A stretch of DNA of 34,673 nt from UBA7960 sp964624065. Its GTDB lineage: Bacteria; Bacteroidota; Bacteroidia; Bacteroidales; UBA7960. The notes under the pieces are model-generated. The model saw only the letters and a list, made by a program, of their open reading frames with translations, was not told the DNA's origin and did no database searches. A program made the position numbers and the translations under genes. The number at the start of each line of letters is the position of its first letter. Position 1 is the first letter of the stretch. Where the stretch lies: assembly GCA_964624065.1 (NCBI GenBank), contig CAZUWF010000024.1, forward strand, positions 1 through 34,673, given 5' to 3'. Below are positions 1 through 7,869 of this stretch, piece after piece.

Positions 1-726
1 AGTGTTTCTGCCGAACCGTTTGGAACACACGATTACTTCGAACCACGCACACCAGGTCGATACTACTTCCAAAATCCGGAAATTTCGGTCAGAACATTTT
101 TTTCGACCGATCTAAGGAAAATGATTTTTGCCAACGGAAACATTAGCTTTAGAAAGGATTTTTCTGAAATGAATCGCAATAGGTTTTCCATACACCTAAC
201 ACCCACCCTAAGGTTTTCTGACAGCTTCAATGCATCATACGGAATTGAAAAGAGCGTTAACCATAATGATCTTGGGTACGTAACAAAGGTTAACCAAGGG
301 GATGTTATTTTTGGCTTGCGCCGAAATGTTACCACAACCAATCGAATTTCAGGCAACCTGATGATATACAATTCCTTGTCGGTTGACATCCAACTACGAC
401 ACTACTGGTCAACAGTTAAATATTTGGGAGATTATTATCTCCTTAATGCCGAGGGCAAATTGAACCCGTGGACCCTACCCGTGACCAACAATGATATAAA
501 CTTCAATGCCTTTACGGTTGATACGAGAATTATTTGGAATTTTGCACCAGGAAGTCAACTGTCACTTGTGTATAAAAACAGCATCGAGTCTCGCAATAGC
601 TCAATTCCGGCAGGCTTTCTGGAAAACCTCGAAAGGACTTTAGGGGAACCGCAGGTAAACAGTGTTTCTCTTCGATTACTGTATTACATTGATTATCAAA
701 ATATCAAAAAGCTAATTAAAGGCTAA
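1..726 (+). CDS. DUF5916-type protein, C-terminal part (5' end outside window)
   Basis: The reading frame is open from the first base, so only the last 241 residues are present and the true start lies upstream. The fragment consists of alternating beta-strand-like segments. It carries a WNFAPGSQLSLVYKN segment and ends in a block resembling LSLRLLYYIDY, both typical of the C-terminal barrel-like half of Bacteroidota DUF5916 proteins, which usually also have an N-terminal CBM9-like carbohydrate-binding domain. That N-terminal domain cannot be checked here. The likely location is the cell envelope or outer membrane; the substrate is unknown. The lipoprotein amidohydrolase gene starts 11 nt after the stop, so the two are probably co-transcribed. 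The family call is from remembered motif similarity, not a search. Confidence 0.72.
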   Translation, partial: SVSAEPFGTHDYFEPRTPGRYYFQNPEISVRTFFSTDLRKMIFANGNISFRKDFSEMNRNRFSIHLTPTLRFSDSFNASYGIEKSVNHNDLGYVTKVNQGDVIFGLRRNVTTTNRISGNLMIYNSLSVDIQLRHYWSTVKYLGDYYLLNAEGKLNPWTLPVTNNDINFNAFTVDTRIIWNFAPGSQLSLVYKNSIESRNSSIPAGFLENLERTLGEPQVNSVSLRLLYYIDYQNIKKLIKG

Positions 727-737
727 AATAGAGCAAA

Positions 738-2378
738 ATGGGAAAATTCTTTTTTGTAACAATACTTAGTACCATAGTAGTATTTTCATCCTGTAAACAA
801 AAGCCAATGGTGGACTTGTTAATTTACAATACTACCATATACACTGTCGATCAACGTTTTGCAATTGTATCGGCAATGGTCATCAATGACGGACAAGTCA
901 TCGAGACGGGAGAAAGCAACCAATTGTTGAAGAAGTACAGTGCACTGAGCAAAATTGACCTGAAGGGCAAGTTTGTTTACCCTGGGTTCATTGATCCTCA
1001 CAGTCACTTCCTTGGCTATGGGCATAGCCTCATCAATTCCGACCTTGTTGGCTCCGCCTCGGCAGAGGAAATGGTAAACAGGGCTACTGCTCACCATTCA
1101 AAATATGGTGGTAACTGGGTTTTGGGAAGGGGTTGGGATCAAAATTTATGGCCGGTAAAGGAATTTCCAACCAAGGAACTTCTCGACAAAGCTTTTCCGT
1201 CAATTCCGGTACTCCTGATCAGGATTGATGGCCATGCAGCGGTGGCAAATTCTGCTGCCCTGAAAATGGCCAACATCACGCCCAACACTTTGGTTGACGG
1301 TGGAAGCGTGGAAGTAAAAAACGGTAAGGTTACCGGAATACTTATTGACAATGCCATTGACCTTGTGCGGAGGCACATCCCATCGCCCACAACCCAGGAT
1401 AATATGGATGCCCTCCTCGCAGCCCAGGAAAAGGTTTTCGAGGTAGGACTTACTTCTGTAAATGAGGCGGGAATAGATGCCCCCATAATTTACCTTATGG
1501 ACTCGATGCACGGCTCTGGTAAACTGAAAGTCAGGATCTATGCTATGCTGCACCCCAACGAAGCCAACTTTGAGGCGTTCGTGTACAACGGAAAGTTCAA
1601 AACCAACCATCTTAATGTAAGGTCAGTTAAACTTTTTGCCGATGGTGCACTAGGGTCGCGGGGGGCAAAACTTCTCGAACCCTATTCCGACGACAAGAAA
1701 AATTATGGCATTTTGGTTGAAACACCAGAGTTTTTGAGAGAAATTTCGAAAAAGGCCTTCGACAATGGTTTTCAGGTAAACGCCCATTGCATTGGTGATT
1801 CGGCCAATAGATTGGTTTTGAATATCTTTGGCGAAATACTTAAAGGAAAGAATGATTTGAGGTGGCGAATTGAGCACGCCCAGGTTGTTCACCCCGATGA
1901 TTTTGAACTTTTCGGAAAATACTCCATTATTCCATCAATTCAGGCCTTGCACGCCACATCTGATATGACTTGGGCGCCCTCAAGGCTGGGAGTCGAAAGA
2001 ATGAAGGGAGCTTATGCCTACCAACAACTGCTGGAACAAAACGGTTGGTTGCCCAATGGAAGCGATTTTCCGGTTGAACCCATTAATCCTTTATACGGCT
2101 TTCATGCATCAGTGGCAAGGCAAGACCATAATGGCAACCCACCAAGCGGCTTCCAGATGGAAAACGCCCTAACTCGTGAACAGGCACTAAGAGCAATGAC
2201 AATTTGGGCCGCCAAATCACAATTTGAAGAAAACGAAAAAGGCAGCCTCGAATCCGGCAAGTTTGCCGATTTTGTTGTCTTGGAAGAGGACATAATGAAA
2301 ATCGCACTTGCCAAAATTCCAACCCTAAAGGTTAAATACACCTTTCTGAATGGGGAAAAGGTATACTCAAGGGAGTGA
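738..2378 (+). CDS. Lipoprotein amidohydrolase, YtcJ-like (Amidohydrolase_3)
   Basis: The 546-residue protein starts with a short hydrophobic signal ending in the lipobox VFSSC, so Cys19 is the likely lipidated residue and the enzyme should be membrane anchored. Metal-binding hallmarks of the amidohydrolase superfamily are visible in order: the HxH pair His88/His90 in GFIDPHSHF, the KLFADGALGSRGA segment of the YtcJ subgroup, a His in NAHCIGD, a His in RIEHAQ, and the Asp of GSDFPVEP. Length and motif order fit the Amidohydrolase_3 / YtcJ group, which hydrolyses amides or related bonds of mostly unknown substrates. It follows the DUF5916 gene by 11 nt. The substrate cannot be inferred from the sequence. 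Confidence 0.88.
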   Translation: MGKFFFVTILSTIVVFSSCKQKPMVDLLIYNTTIYTVDQRFAIVSAMVINDGQVIETGESNQLLKKYSALSKIDLKGKFVYPGFIDPHSHFLGYGHSLINSDLVGSASAEEMVNRATAHHSKYGGNWVLGRGWDQNLWPVKEFPTKELLDKAFPSIPVLLIRIDGHAAVANSAALKMANITPNTLVDGGSVEVKNGKVTGILIDNAIDLVRRHIPSPTTQDNMDALLAAQEKVFEVGLTSVNEAGIDAPIIYLMDSMHGSGKLKVRIYAMLHPNEANFEAFVYNGKFKTNHLNVRSVKLFADGALGSRGAKLLEPYSDDKKNYGILVETPEFLREISKKAFDNGFQVNAHCIGDSANRLVLNIFGEILKGKNDLRWRIEHAQVVHPDDFELFGKYSIIPSIQALHATSDMTWAPSRLGVERMKGAYAYQQLLEQNGWLPNGSDFPVEPINPLYGFHASVARQDHNGNPPSGFQMENALTREQALRAMTIWAAKSQFEENEKGSLESGKFADFVVLEEDIMKIALAKIPTLKVKYTFLNGEKVYSRE

Positions 2379-2394
2379 GTGGTACAAAGCAGGT

Positions 2395-2553
2395 AGGTAG
2401 AAATTAGAAGTCCAATTCCAAATTCAAAACTCAAAAGGCTCTGGTGCTACAAAGATACATAGCAAGAGCGCACAAAGGGCTGAGAGGGCAAAAGGCTAAT
2501 CCTCATTCACTGAATTCTTTTTGACCCGATGCGAAATGGGGTTATTGGCAATT
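2395..2553 (-). repeat. Intergenic modular repeat, copy A (inverted relative to copy B)
   Basis: Read on the minus strand this stretch contains, in order, ATTGGCAAT in reverse (2544-2552), a CCTTTGTGCGCTCTTGCT block (2461-2478) and ACTTCTAATTTCTACCT (2395-2411). The same three blocks occur in the same order on the plus strand at about 5491-5672. The 17-nt terminal block is identical, and the middle block matches at 15 of 18 positions with only transitions. It lies between the convergent amidohydrolase and prmC genes and has no open frame. Function unknown. Confidence 0.55.
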
Positions 2554-2602
2554 TGTAGTTATTTGGAACCCTCACACTATCAACCTTCCAACTCCAAAAT
2601 TA

Positions 2603-3451
2603 TTAAGTTATCCAACCTTTCACCATCCTGTCCTTGCCTCTTAAATCGTTTCTTAGTACCACATCTGTGAAGCCTGCCATATGGAGGCAATTAACGGTTT
2701 CAATACCAAGGTTTTCGTTTATCTCGAGGTATAACCTACCATTGGGCTTTAACGCCTTGAACGCTTTGGCAGCAATAGCTTTGTAAAACAATAATGGGTT
2801 GCTGTCTGGCACGAAAAGCGCACAATGTGGTTCGTAATCCAGAACGTTTTTTTTCATTTGCGCCTTTTCCTTATCCAAAACGTAAGGCGGGTTGCTTACA
2901 ATAATATCCACCCCGTTATGTGGTAATTCCTCTGTAAGAATGTCGAGCTTTAAAAACCCCACTTCAACCCCATTGCTTTGGGCGTTAAAGGCAGCAACCT
3001 CCAACGCTTTTTGCGAAACTTCGCAGGCCTGCACAATAGCCCCATTCAATCTTGCAGCCAGTGTAATTGCTATGCAGCCACTACCGGTGCCAATATCAAG
3101 CACCTTCAAACCCTTTACATCCAAATTATCATCAATTATCCACTGAACCAACTCCTCGGTTTCAGGTCTGGGTATAAGCACGCGGTTATCAACAAAAAAA
3201 TCCAAACCCAAAAAATTGGCACTTCCTTTAAGGTATTGAATTGGCGTTCCACTTTTCAGCAAATGGAGAACCGCGTCTAGTTTTTGTTGATTTTCAGGTG
3301 AGAATAATTCATCACCATTTAAAGCAATTTGCACTTTATTCATTTCAAAAAAGTGCTCGAAAACCTCAACTGCCAAGGCTTTTGCCTCTTTCGAATCAAA
3401 ATGTTGACTCAAAAATTCTAACGCATGTTGCCAAGCAAGTCGAGTATTCAC
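2603..3451 (-). CDS. prmC: Peptide chain release factor N5-glutamine methyltransferase PrmC (HemK)
   Basis: This enzyme methylates the glutamine of the GGQ motif in release factors RF1/RF2, using S-adenosylmethionine, in the cytoplasm. The 282-residue protein has the expected PrmC order: a helical N-terminal domain, RPETEELV (residues 95-102), the SAM-binding motif DIGTGSGC (119-126) and the catalytic NPPY (187-190) preceded by VDIIVS. Length is typical. The start is GTG at 3451; the next in-frame Met is at residue 37, which would remove part of the N-terminal domain, so GTG is preferred. A box AAACTTTG (minus strand, 3460-3467) lies only a few bases upstream, which could make the mRNA leader extremely short. 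It is convergent with the amidohydrolase gene. Confidence 0.95.
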   Translation of the reverse strand: MNTRLAWQHALEFLSQHFDSKEAKALAVEVFEHFFEMNKVQIALNGDELFSPENQQKLDAVLHLLKSGTPIQYLKGSANFLGLDFFVDNRVLIPRPETEELVQWIIDDNLDVKGLKVLDIGTGSGCIAITLAARLNGAIVQACEVSQKALEVAAFNAQSNGVEVGFLKLDILTEELPHNGVDIIVSNPPYVLDKEKAQMKKNVLDYEPHCALFVPDSNPLLFYKAIAAKAFKALKPNGRLYLEINENLGIETVNCLHMAGFTDVVLRNDLRGKDRMVKGWIT

Positions 3452-3595
3452 TATTTATCCAAAGTTTGAATGGTTTACTAAAACCGCTGTAACCCAGATA
3501 TTTTTTTTGATCTGCCAAAACTTATCAATATGCTTGTATTAGTCAATAATAAAGCAAATAACAATGTAAAAAATACTGCCTTGATCATTTTGGTC

Positions 3596-3622
3596 GAAAA
3601 AAAGGGAACTAAAAATTCCCTT
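3596..3622 (-). terminator. Rho-independent terminator of the small lipoprotein gene
   Basis: A perfect 7-bp stem, AAGGGAA / TTCCCTT with a 7-nt loop (3602-3622), is followed on the minus strand by a run of T. It starts about 20 nt after the stop of the 46-residue lipoprotein gene. The stem is short and not very GC-rich, so efficiency is uncertain. Confidence 0.6.
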
Positions 3623-3642
3623 GTTATGTCAATGTCAAAAAA

Positions 3643-3783
3643 TCAAGCCCCGATTTTTTCAACTTGACCAGGCCCGATATGGGAATTGGTGTAAGCAGGG
3701 CACGGCTCCTTGGCCTTACACCCTTGAAAGATTACAACAGCAAAAAGCAACGCACACGTAATGGCAACAATTCGGTACTTCAT
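3643..3783 (-). CDS. Small lipoprotein, 46 residues
   Basis: A 47-codon frame starts with ATG at 3783 and ends with TGA at 3643-3645. The peptide begins MKYRIVAITCALLFAVV and then has a lipobox-like FQGC, so Cys22 is the likely lipidated residue after signal peptidase II cleavage. The predicted mature part is only 25 residues (KAKEPCPAY..., ending VEKIGA). A charged start, a hydrophobic core, a lipobox, and a hairpin plus T-run right after the stop together make this a credible gene despite its length. It sits between prmC and sucC on the minus strand. Function unknown; short lipoproteins of this kind are easily missed by annotation. Confidence 0.72.
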   Translation of the reverse strand: MKYRIVAITCALLFAVVIFQGCKAKEPCPAYTNSHIGPGQVEKIGA

Positions 3784-3878
3784 TCTTAATAGTTTTAGTA
3801 TGAACGTAGTTCAAACGAAATTTTGATTGTTATATTTGATAAAAAAGGAAATAAAAACGGCTTTTAGGGTAAAGAATA

Positions 3879-3904
3879 AAAGGCAGGAATACCCGCCCTT
3901 TTGT
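3879..3904 (-). terminator. Possible weak terminator after the 70-residue ORF
   Basis: On the minus strand, AAAAGGGCGGG and CCTGCCTTTT flank a short loop and are followed by a T-rich stretch. Pairing needs a bulge and one mismatch, so this is only a candidate. It lies just downstream of the stop at 3920. Confidence 0.28.
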
Positions 3905-3919
3905 TCGGCACAAAGCCTT

Positions 3920-4132
3920 TTAATTTTTAACAAAATAGAAAACCATTTTGTTTGGGGATTTTAACACTTCCAAAGCCCTGGCGTAATTGATGATATTACT
4001 TACAACCAATGGGTTCGGTACCAGCACGCCAATCACGTCTGGGTTGTAATTATCAAGGTTGGCAATATTTCTCACGCCTTCTTGGCTATTGTAATTACTG
4101 GAAGGTTTGTTGGAGGTAGAGGTTTTTTCCAT
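3920..4132 (-). CDS. Hypothetical small protein, 70 residues
   Basis: An ATG-to-stop frame of 70 codons is divergent from sucC and is not opposite another gene. The first 30 residues are polar and Ser/Asn-rich. The rest (PDVIGVLVPNPLVVSN...) is mildly hydrophobic, ends in KMVFYFVKN and has no clear signal peptide or membrane helix. I do not recognise a family. A candidate weak terminator follows the stop. It could be a real small cytosolic protein or a chance frame. Isolation between two genes favours it slightly; the lack of a recognisable promoter box counts against it. Confidence 0.42.
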   Translation of the reverse strand: MEKTSTSNKPSSNYNSQEGVRNIANLDNYNPDVIGVLVPNPLVVSNIINYARALEVLKSPNKMVFYFVKN

Positions 4133-4232
4133 AATGGAATTTTGGTTTGAAATAATTTTTGTTTCCCTTATTTCTAACGGTAATTATTCACCAATATTTT
4201 ATGGGTTTAATAACTTTTAATGTAAAGATTTG

Positions 4233-4240
4233 TATTTTTG
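4233..4240 (+). promoter_or_regulatory. Candidate -7 box of the sucC promoter
   Basis: TATTTTTG fits the Bacteroidota -7 consensus TAnnTTTG and lies 37 nt before the sucC ATG. A TTTA about 23 nt upstream could stand for the -33 TTTG element but is weak. The box argues for the ATG at 4278 rather than the in-frame codon at 4230. Confidence 0.5.
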
Positions 4241-4277
4241 CCGGCAAACGAAAAATAATTACAAAGTCCATAATCAA

Positions 4278-5471
4278 ATGAACCTTCACGAATACCAGGG
4301 CAAGAGCCTTTTGAGAAAATACGGGGTACCTGTTGCAGAAAGCATCTTGGTTGATAAGGCCGAATATGCCCTAGCTGCCGCCAGGGAATTGGAAGCAAAA
4401 ACCGGTGTAAGCGTGTGGGCCGTCAAGGCTCAAATACATGCTGGCGGTAGAGGAAAGGGCGGTGGGGTTAAAATTGCCAAGTCGCTGGAAGAGGTTGAAC
4501 AATTTGCCAACCAGATACTTGGGATGCAGCTTGTTACCCCTCAAACCGGCCCCGAAGGGAAATTGGTAAGAAAGGTATTGATAGAGCAAGGGATCTACTA
4601 TCCCGGACCAGAAAAACCACAAGAACTGTATTTTAGTATCCTTCTCAATCGTAACACCTCCCGAAATATGATCGTATATTCTCCCCGTGGAGGTATGAAC
4701 ATTGAAGAGGTTGCGGAAGAAACACCGGGGCAGATATTCACAGTTGAAATCGACCCGAAAGTTGGTGTTTTACCATTTCAATGCAGGCAGATCGCCTTCA
4801 ACTATGGTTTGTCTGGCGAGGCATTCAAAAGCATGGTCAGGTTCATACCAATGGCTTACCAAGCCTACATAGAAAGCGATGCCAACCTTTTGGAAATAAA
4901 CCCACTTTTCAAAACTTCTGATAACAAAATCATTGTTGTTGACACCAAGATGGTTATTGATGGCAATAGCCTTTTCAGGCATCCCGAAATTGCCGAAATG
5001 CGCGACATTCACGAAGAAGACCCCACGGAAGTGGAAGCAGGAAGGTACAACCTAAGCTACGTGAAGCTCGATGGCAACGTTGGTTGTATGGTGAATGGTG
5101 CCGGACTGGCTATGGCCACAATGGACATAATAAAGCAAAGCGGTGGCGACCCAGCAAACTTCCTCGATGTGGGAGGTACTGCCGATGCAAGGAGAGTAGA
5201 GGAAGCCTTCAGAATAATTTTGAAGGATCCCAACGTAAAGGCAATCCTGGTGAACATTTTTGGAGGTATAGTAAGGTGCGACAGAGTGGCTAACGGAGTG
5301 GTGCAGGCTTACAAGAACATCGGAAACATTGACCTGCCAATTATTGTAAGGCTCCAGGGAACCAACGCCGAGGAAGGAAAAAAGATTATTGACGAGTCGG
5401 GGTTAAAAGTTCGCTCTGCAATACTTCTCAAAGAAGCCGCCGATCTGATCACCGAGGTATTGAAAGACTAA
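4278..5471 (+). CDS. sucC: Succinate--CoA ligase (ADP-forming), beta subunit
   Basis: SucC is the ATP-grasp and succinate-binding subunit of succinyl-CoA synthetase, which converts succinyl-CoA, ADP/GDP and phosphate to succinate, CoA and ATP/GTP in the TCA cycle. The 397-residue protein begins MNLHEYQGKSLLRKYGVPV, the family N-terminus. It has the nucleotide-binding AQIHAGGRGKGGGVK segment, the GGDPANFLDVGGTAD region and NIFGGIVRCD near the C-terminus. An in-frame upstream codon at 4230 exists, but the family N-terminus and the promoter-like box at 4233 support 4278. The alpha subunit gene sucD is not adjacent in this window, so the two subunits must be encoded at separate loci. A repeat-rich gap follows the stop. 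Confidence 0.96.
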   Translation: MNLHEYQGKSLLRKYGVPVAESILVDKAEYALAAARELEAKTGVSVWAVKAQIHAGGRGKGGGVKIAKSLEEVEQFANQILGMQLVTPQTGPEGKLVRKVLIEQGIYYPGPEKPQELYFSILLNRNTSRNMIVYSPRGGMNIEEVAEETPGQIFTVEIDPKVGVLPFQCRQIAFNYGLSGEAFKSMVRFIPMAYQAYIESDANLLEINPLFKTSDNKIIVVDTKMVIDGNSLFRHPEIAEMRDIHEEDPTEVEAGRYNLSYVKLDGNVGCMVNGAGLAMATMDIIKQSGGDPANFLDVGGTADARRVEEAFRIILKDPNVKAILVNIFGGIVRCDRVANGVVQAYKNIGNIDLPIIVRLQGTNAEEGKKIIDESGLKVRSAILLKEAADLITEVLKD

Positions 5472-5477
5472 TTGATG

Positions 5478-5672
5478 ATTGACAATTTTAAATTGCCAAT
5501 AAAATGGAACGCGGATAACTCGGATTGCTACTCAAACGCTGATTAGGATGGTATTTTTTCTAACATTGCGCCCTTTGCGCGTTCTTGTTGTGCTTGGCGG
5601 CAAAGAATGGCTTTTTACATTCTACATTAAACATTCAACTTTTGACCTATTTCTTACTTCTAATTTCTACCT
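5478..5672 (+). repeat. Intergenic modular repeat, copy B
   Basis: The whole sucC-gcvT gap is made of recurring modules. There is a near-palindrome ATTGACAATTT...AAATTGCCAAT at 5478-5500, CGCGGAT at 5510-5516, CCTTTGCGCGTTCTTGTT at 5572-5589, and ACTTCTAATTTCTACCT at 5656-5672, ending 6 nt before the gcvT ATG. Three of these blocks match copy A (2395-2553) in inverted orientation with the same order and similar spacing. No glycine riboswitch fold was recognised here. Confidence 0.55.
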
Positions 5673-5678
5673 TACAGT

Positions 5679-6770
5679 ATGAAAACCACTGTTTTTAAGG
5701 AAAAGCACGAATCTTTGGGAGCCAAGATGGTTCCGTTTGCAGGTTTCTACATGCCTGTGCAATTCGAGGGCATTAACATCGAACACGAAACTGTAAGAAA
5801 TGCATTGGGCGTTTTTGACGTTTCGCATATGGGCGAGTTTTGGGTGGAAGGTCCAAAAGCGTTTGAGTTACTCCAAAGGGTTAGCTCAAACGATGCCTCG
5901 GCACTAATAGATGGAAAGGTTCAGTATTCCTGTTTCCCAAATTTTGATGGAGGAATTGTGGACGATTTCTTGGTTTACAGATTGAACCAAGAAAGATTCC
6001 TGTTGGTTGTTAACGCCGCCAACATCGAAAAGGATTGGGCATGGATAAATCTTCAAAACGAAGGTATTGGTGCCAAGCTTACCAATGCATCTGACCATAC
6101 CGCGCAACTGGCAGTTCAAGGTCCCTTGGCACTCAAGGCCATGCAAAAGCTAACCAACGAACTCATTGAAGATATGCCTTACTACACCTTCAAGGTTATC
6201 AATTTCGCAGGAATTGATAACGTTTTGGTAAGTACCACGGGTTACACCGGCTCTGGGGGTTGTGAGATCTACTTTCCCAACGAAGTTGGGCTGGATATTT
6301 TAGAAGCAGTACTTGAAGCAGGGGCCGAATACGGCATTAAACCAATCGGTTTAGCAGCGCGTGATACCCTCAGGCTCGAAATGGGATTTTGCCTATACGG
6401 GAATGACATCAACGATACCACCTCCCCTATTGAAGCAGGCCTTGGCTGGATAACCAAGTTTGCCGAAGGAAAGAATTTCATAAACCGCGAATACTTACTT
6501 AAACAAAAAAACGAGGGCGTGACGCGCAAGCTTGTTGGGTTTAAAATGGTTGACAAGGGCATTCCGCGCCAGCATTACCCCATTGTTGACGAGTCGGAGA
6601 CAGTGATAGGTGAAGTTACTAGTGGCACCATGTCGCCGATGTTAAGGGAAGGTATTGGAATGGGCTACGTAAAAACTGAGTTTGCCAAACCTGGAACGCC
6701 CATTTTTATTGTGGTTCGGGGCAAGACAATGAAAGCTGTGGTTGTTAAGTTTCCTTTCTACAATGGGTAG
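5679..6770 (+). CDS. gcvT: Glycine cleavage system T protein (aminomethyltransferase)
   Basis: GcvT transfers the aminomethyl-derived one-carbon unit from lipoylated H protein to tetrahydrofolate, releasing ammonia. The 363-residue length is typical. Family landmarks are clear: MVPFAGFYMPVQFEG at the N-terminus, GVFDVSHMGEFWVEGP, AQLAVQGP in the middle, GYTGSGGCEIYFPNE, GLAARDTLRLEMGFCLYGND, and a C-terminal GTMSPMLREGIGMGYV. The enzyme is cytoplasmic. Other gcv genes are not in the window, as is usual for Bacteroidota, where they are scattered. The start ATG is fixed by the family N-terminus and sits just after the end of intergenic repeat copy B. Confidence 0.97.
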   Translation: MKTTVFKEKHESLGAKMVPFAGFYMPVQFEGINIEHETVRNALGVFDVSHMGEFWVEGPKAFELLQRVSSNDASALIDGKVQYSCFPNFDGGIVDDFLVYRLNQERFLLVVNAANIEKDWAWINLQNEGIGAKLTNASDHTAQLAVQGPLALKAMQKLTNELIEDMPYYTFKVINFAGIDNVLVSTTGYTGSGGCEIYFPNEVGLDILEAVLEAGAEYGIKPIGLAARDTLRLEMGFCLYGNDINDTTSPIEAGLGWITKFAEGKNFINREYLLKQKNEGVTRKLVGFKMVDKGIPRQHYPIVDESETVIGEVTSGTMSPMLREGIGMGYVKTEFAKPGTPIFIVVRGKTMKAVVVKFPFYNG

Positions 6771-6852
6771 GATTAAAGGAGCGTTAAGGGGTTTGTAAGG
6801 GGTCAGATTGTTCATAAAGGATTTATGTAAAGGTGAATTTCTTTTAATACTT

Positions 6853-7827
6853 ATGGTTCGACTTGTAGTTGCTTTCTTGTTTTTAATAATCCTACCTCCA
6901 CTCGATTTGGCTGGATGGGGATTTGTAGCACACCGAAAAATAAACCGGATGGCCGTGTTTACCCTTCCGCCTGAAATGGTTGGTTTTTTCAAGAAGCACA
7001 TTGAATACCTTTCGGAGCGCGCCATTGACCCTGACCGCAGGGCGCACGCGGTACCCGGTGAGGCTCAAAGGCACTACATTGACATTGACCACTTTGGCGA
7101 GAGCCCATTTGAACAAGTTCCACGTCGGTGGCGCGAGGCCGTTGACAAGTTTTCGGAAGATACCCTGCAAAAGCAGGGAATCCTCCCTTGGCACGTGAAC
7201 GTGATGATGGGTAGGCTTAAAAGGGCTTTTGAGGAAAAAGATGTGGACAGGATTCTATACAATGCAGCCCACATAGGTCACTACATTGCCGATTGCTGCA
7301 CTCCGTTGCATACCACGAAGTATTACAATGGTCGAACTCCGGCCCAGCGTGGGATTCACGCCCTTTGGGAGAGCCGGATTCCAGAAATGTTGGCCGATGG
7401 TTTCAACTTTTTCGTGGGCAGGGCGGAGTACATTGAATCGCCGCTTGACCGCGCCTGGGAGCTGGTGGAAATTAGCCACAATCAGGTCAACAGAATTTAT
7501 GAAGTTTACGACAGCTTGTTAAGTAAAATGTCTCCAGACCGCGCCTTCGCCCACGAAATGAGGGGTTTGGCAACCGTTAGAACTTTTTCCAGGGATTTTG
7601 CCCTTGCCTTTAACCAAGCCCTCAAAATGGACATAGAAGCCAAAATGCGAATGGCAGTCAAGGCTATCGGCGATTTTTGGTTCACCGCCTGGGTGAACGC
7701 CGGGCAACCCGACCTTTACAAACTCGAAAAAAGAGCCATTAGCCGCAGGCATCGAAAAGAACTTGAAAAAGAGGCTCAAGTTTGGGGCACCGTACAACAG
7801 CCGGTGGGCAGGGAAAATCCCGAATAG
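6853..7827 (+). CDS. Exported zinc-dependent phospholipase C / S1-P1 nuclease-fold protein
   Basis: The ATG at 6853 gives a 324-residue protein with a signal peptide ending ...PPLDLAG, so that Trp22 would be the mature N-terminus. That is the hallmark of this fold, where the N-terminal Trp binds zinc. Further ligands line up with the S1/P1 pattern: His27 (WGFVAH), Asp61, His80 (YIDIDHF), His143-x3-Asp147-x5-His153 (HYIADCCTPLH), and His169-x3-Glu173 (HALWE). The spacing H+4D+10H and H+4 matches P1 nuclease, with Glu in place of the last Asp as in bacterial phospholipase C. The location is periplasmic or extracellular; the substrate may be phospholipids or nucleic acid. A longer in-frame reading from a TTG at 6808 is unlikely. 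It follows gcvT by 82 nt. Confidence 0.8.
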   Translation: MVRLVVAFLFLIILPPLDLAGWGFVAHRKINRMAVFTLPPEMVGFFKKHIEYLSERAIDPDRRAHAVPGEAQRHYIDIDHFGESPFEQVPRRWREAVDKFSEDTLQKQGILPWHVNVMMGRLKRAFEEKDVDRILYNAAHIGHYIADCCTPLHTTKYYNGRTPAQRGIHALWESRIPEMLADGFNFFVGRAEYIESPLDRAWELVEISHNQVNRIYEVYDSLLSKMSPDRAFAHEMRGLATVRTFSRDFALAFNQALKMDIEAKMRMAVKAIGDFWFTAWVNAGQPDLYKLEKRAISRRHRKELEKEAQVWGTVQQPVGRENPE

Positions 7828-7869
7828 GGTTTTAATTAATTACATCCTGCTACTTACCTATAAACTTAT

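Noticed and set aside
4230..4277. Upstream in-frame start for sucC
   Set aside because: It overlaps a promoter-like box and adds 16 residues not found in the family; the family N-terminus starts at 4278.
5472..5678. Glycine riboswitch upstream of gcvT
   Set aside because: No conserved aptamer core or paired-helix layout was seen; the gap is accounted for by recurring repeat modules.
6808..6852. TTG start extending the zinc enzyme by 15 residues
   Set aside because: The ATG at 6853 directly begins a normal signal peptide; the extension is charged and would spoil it.
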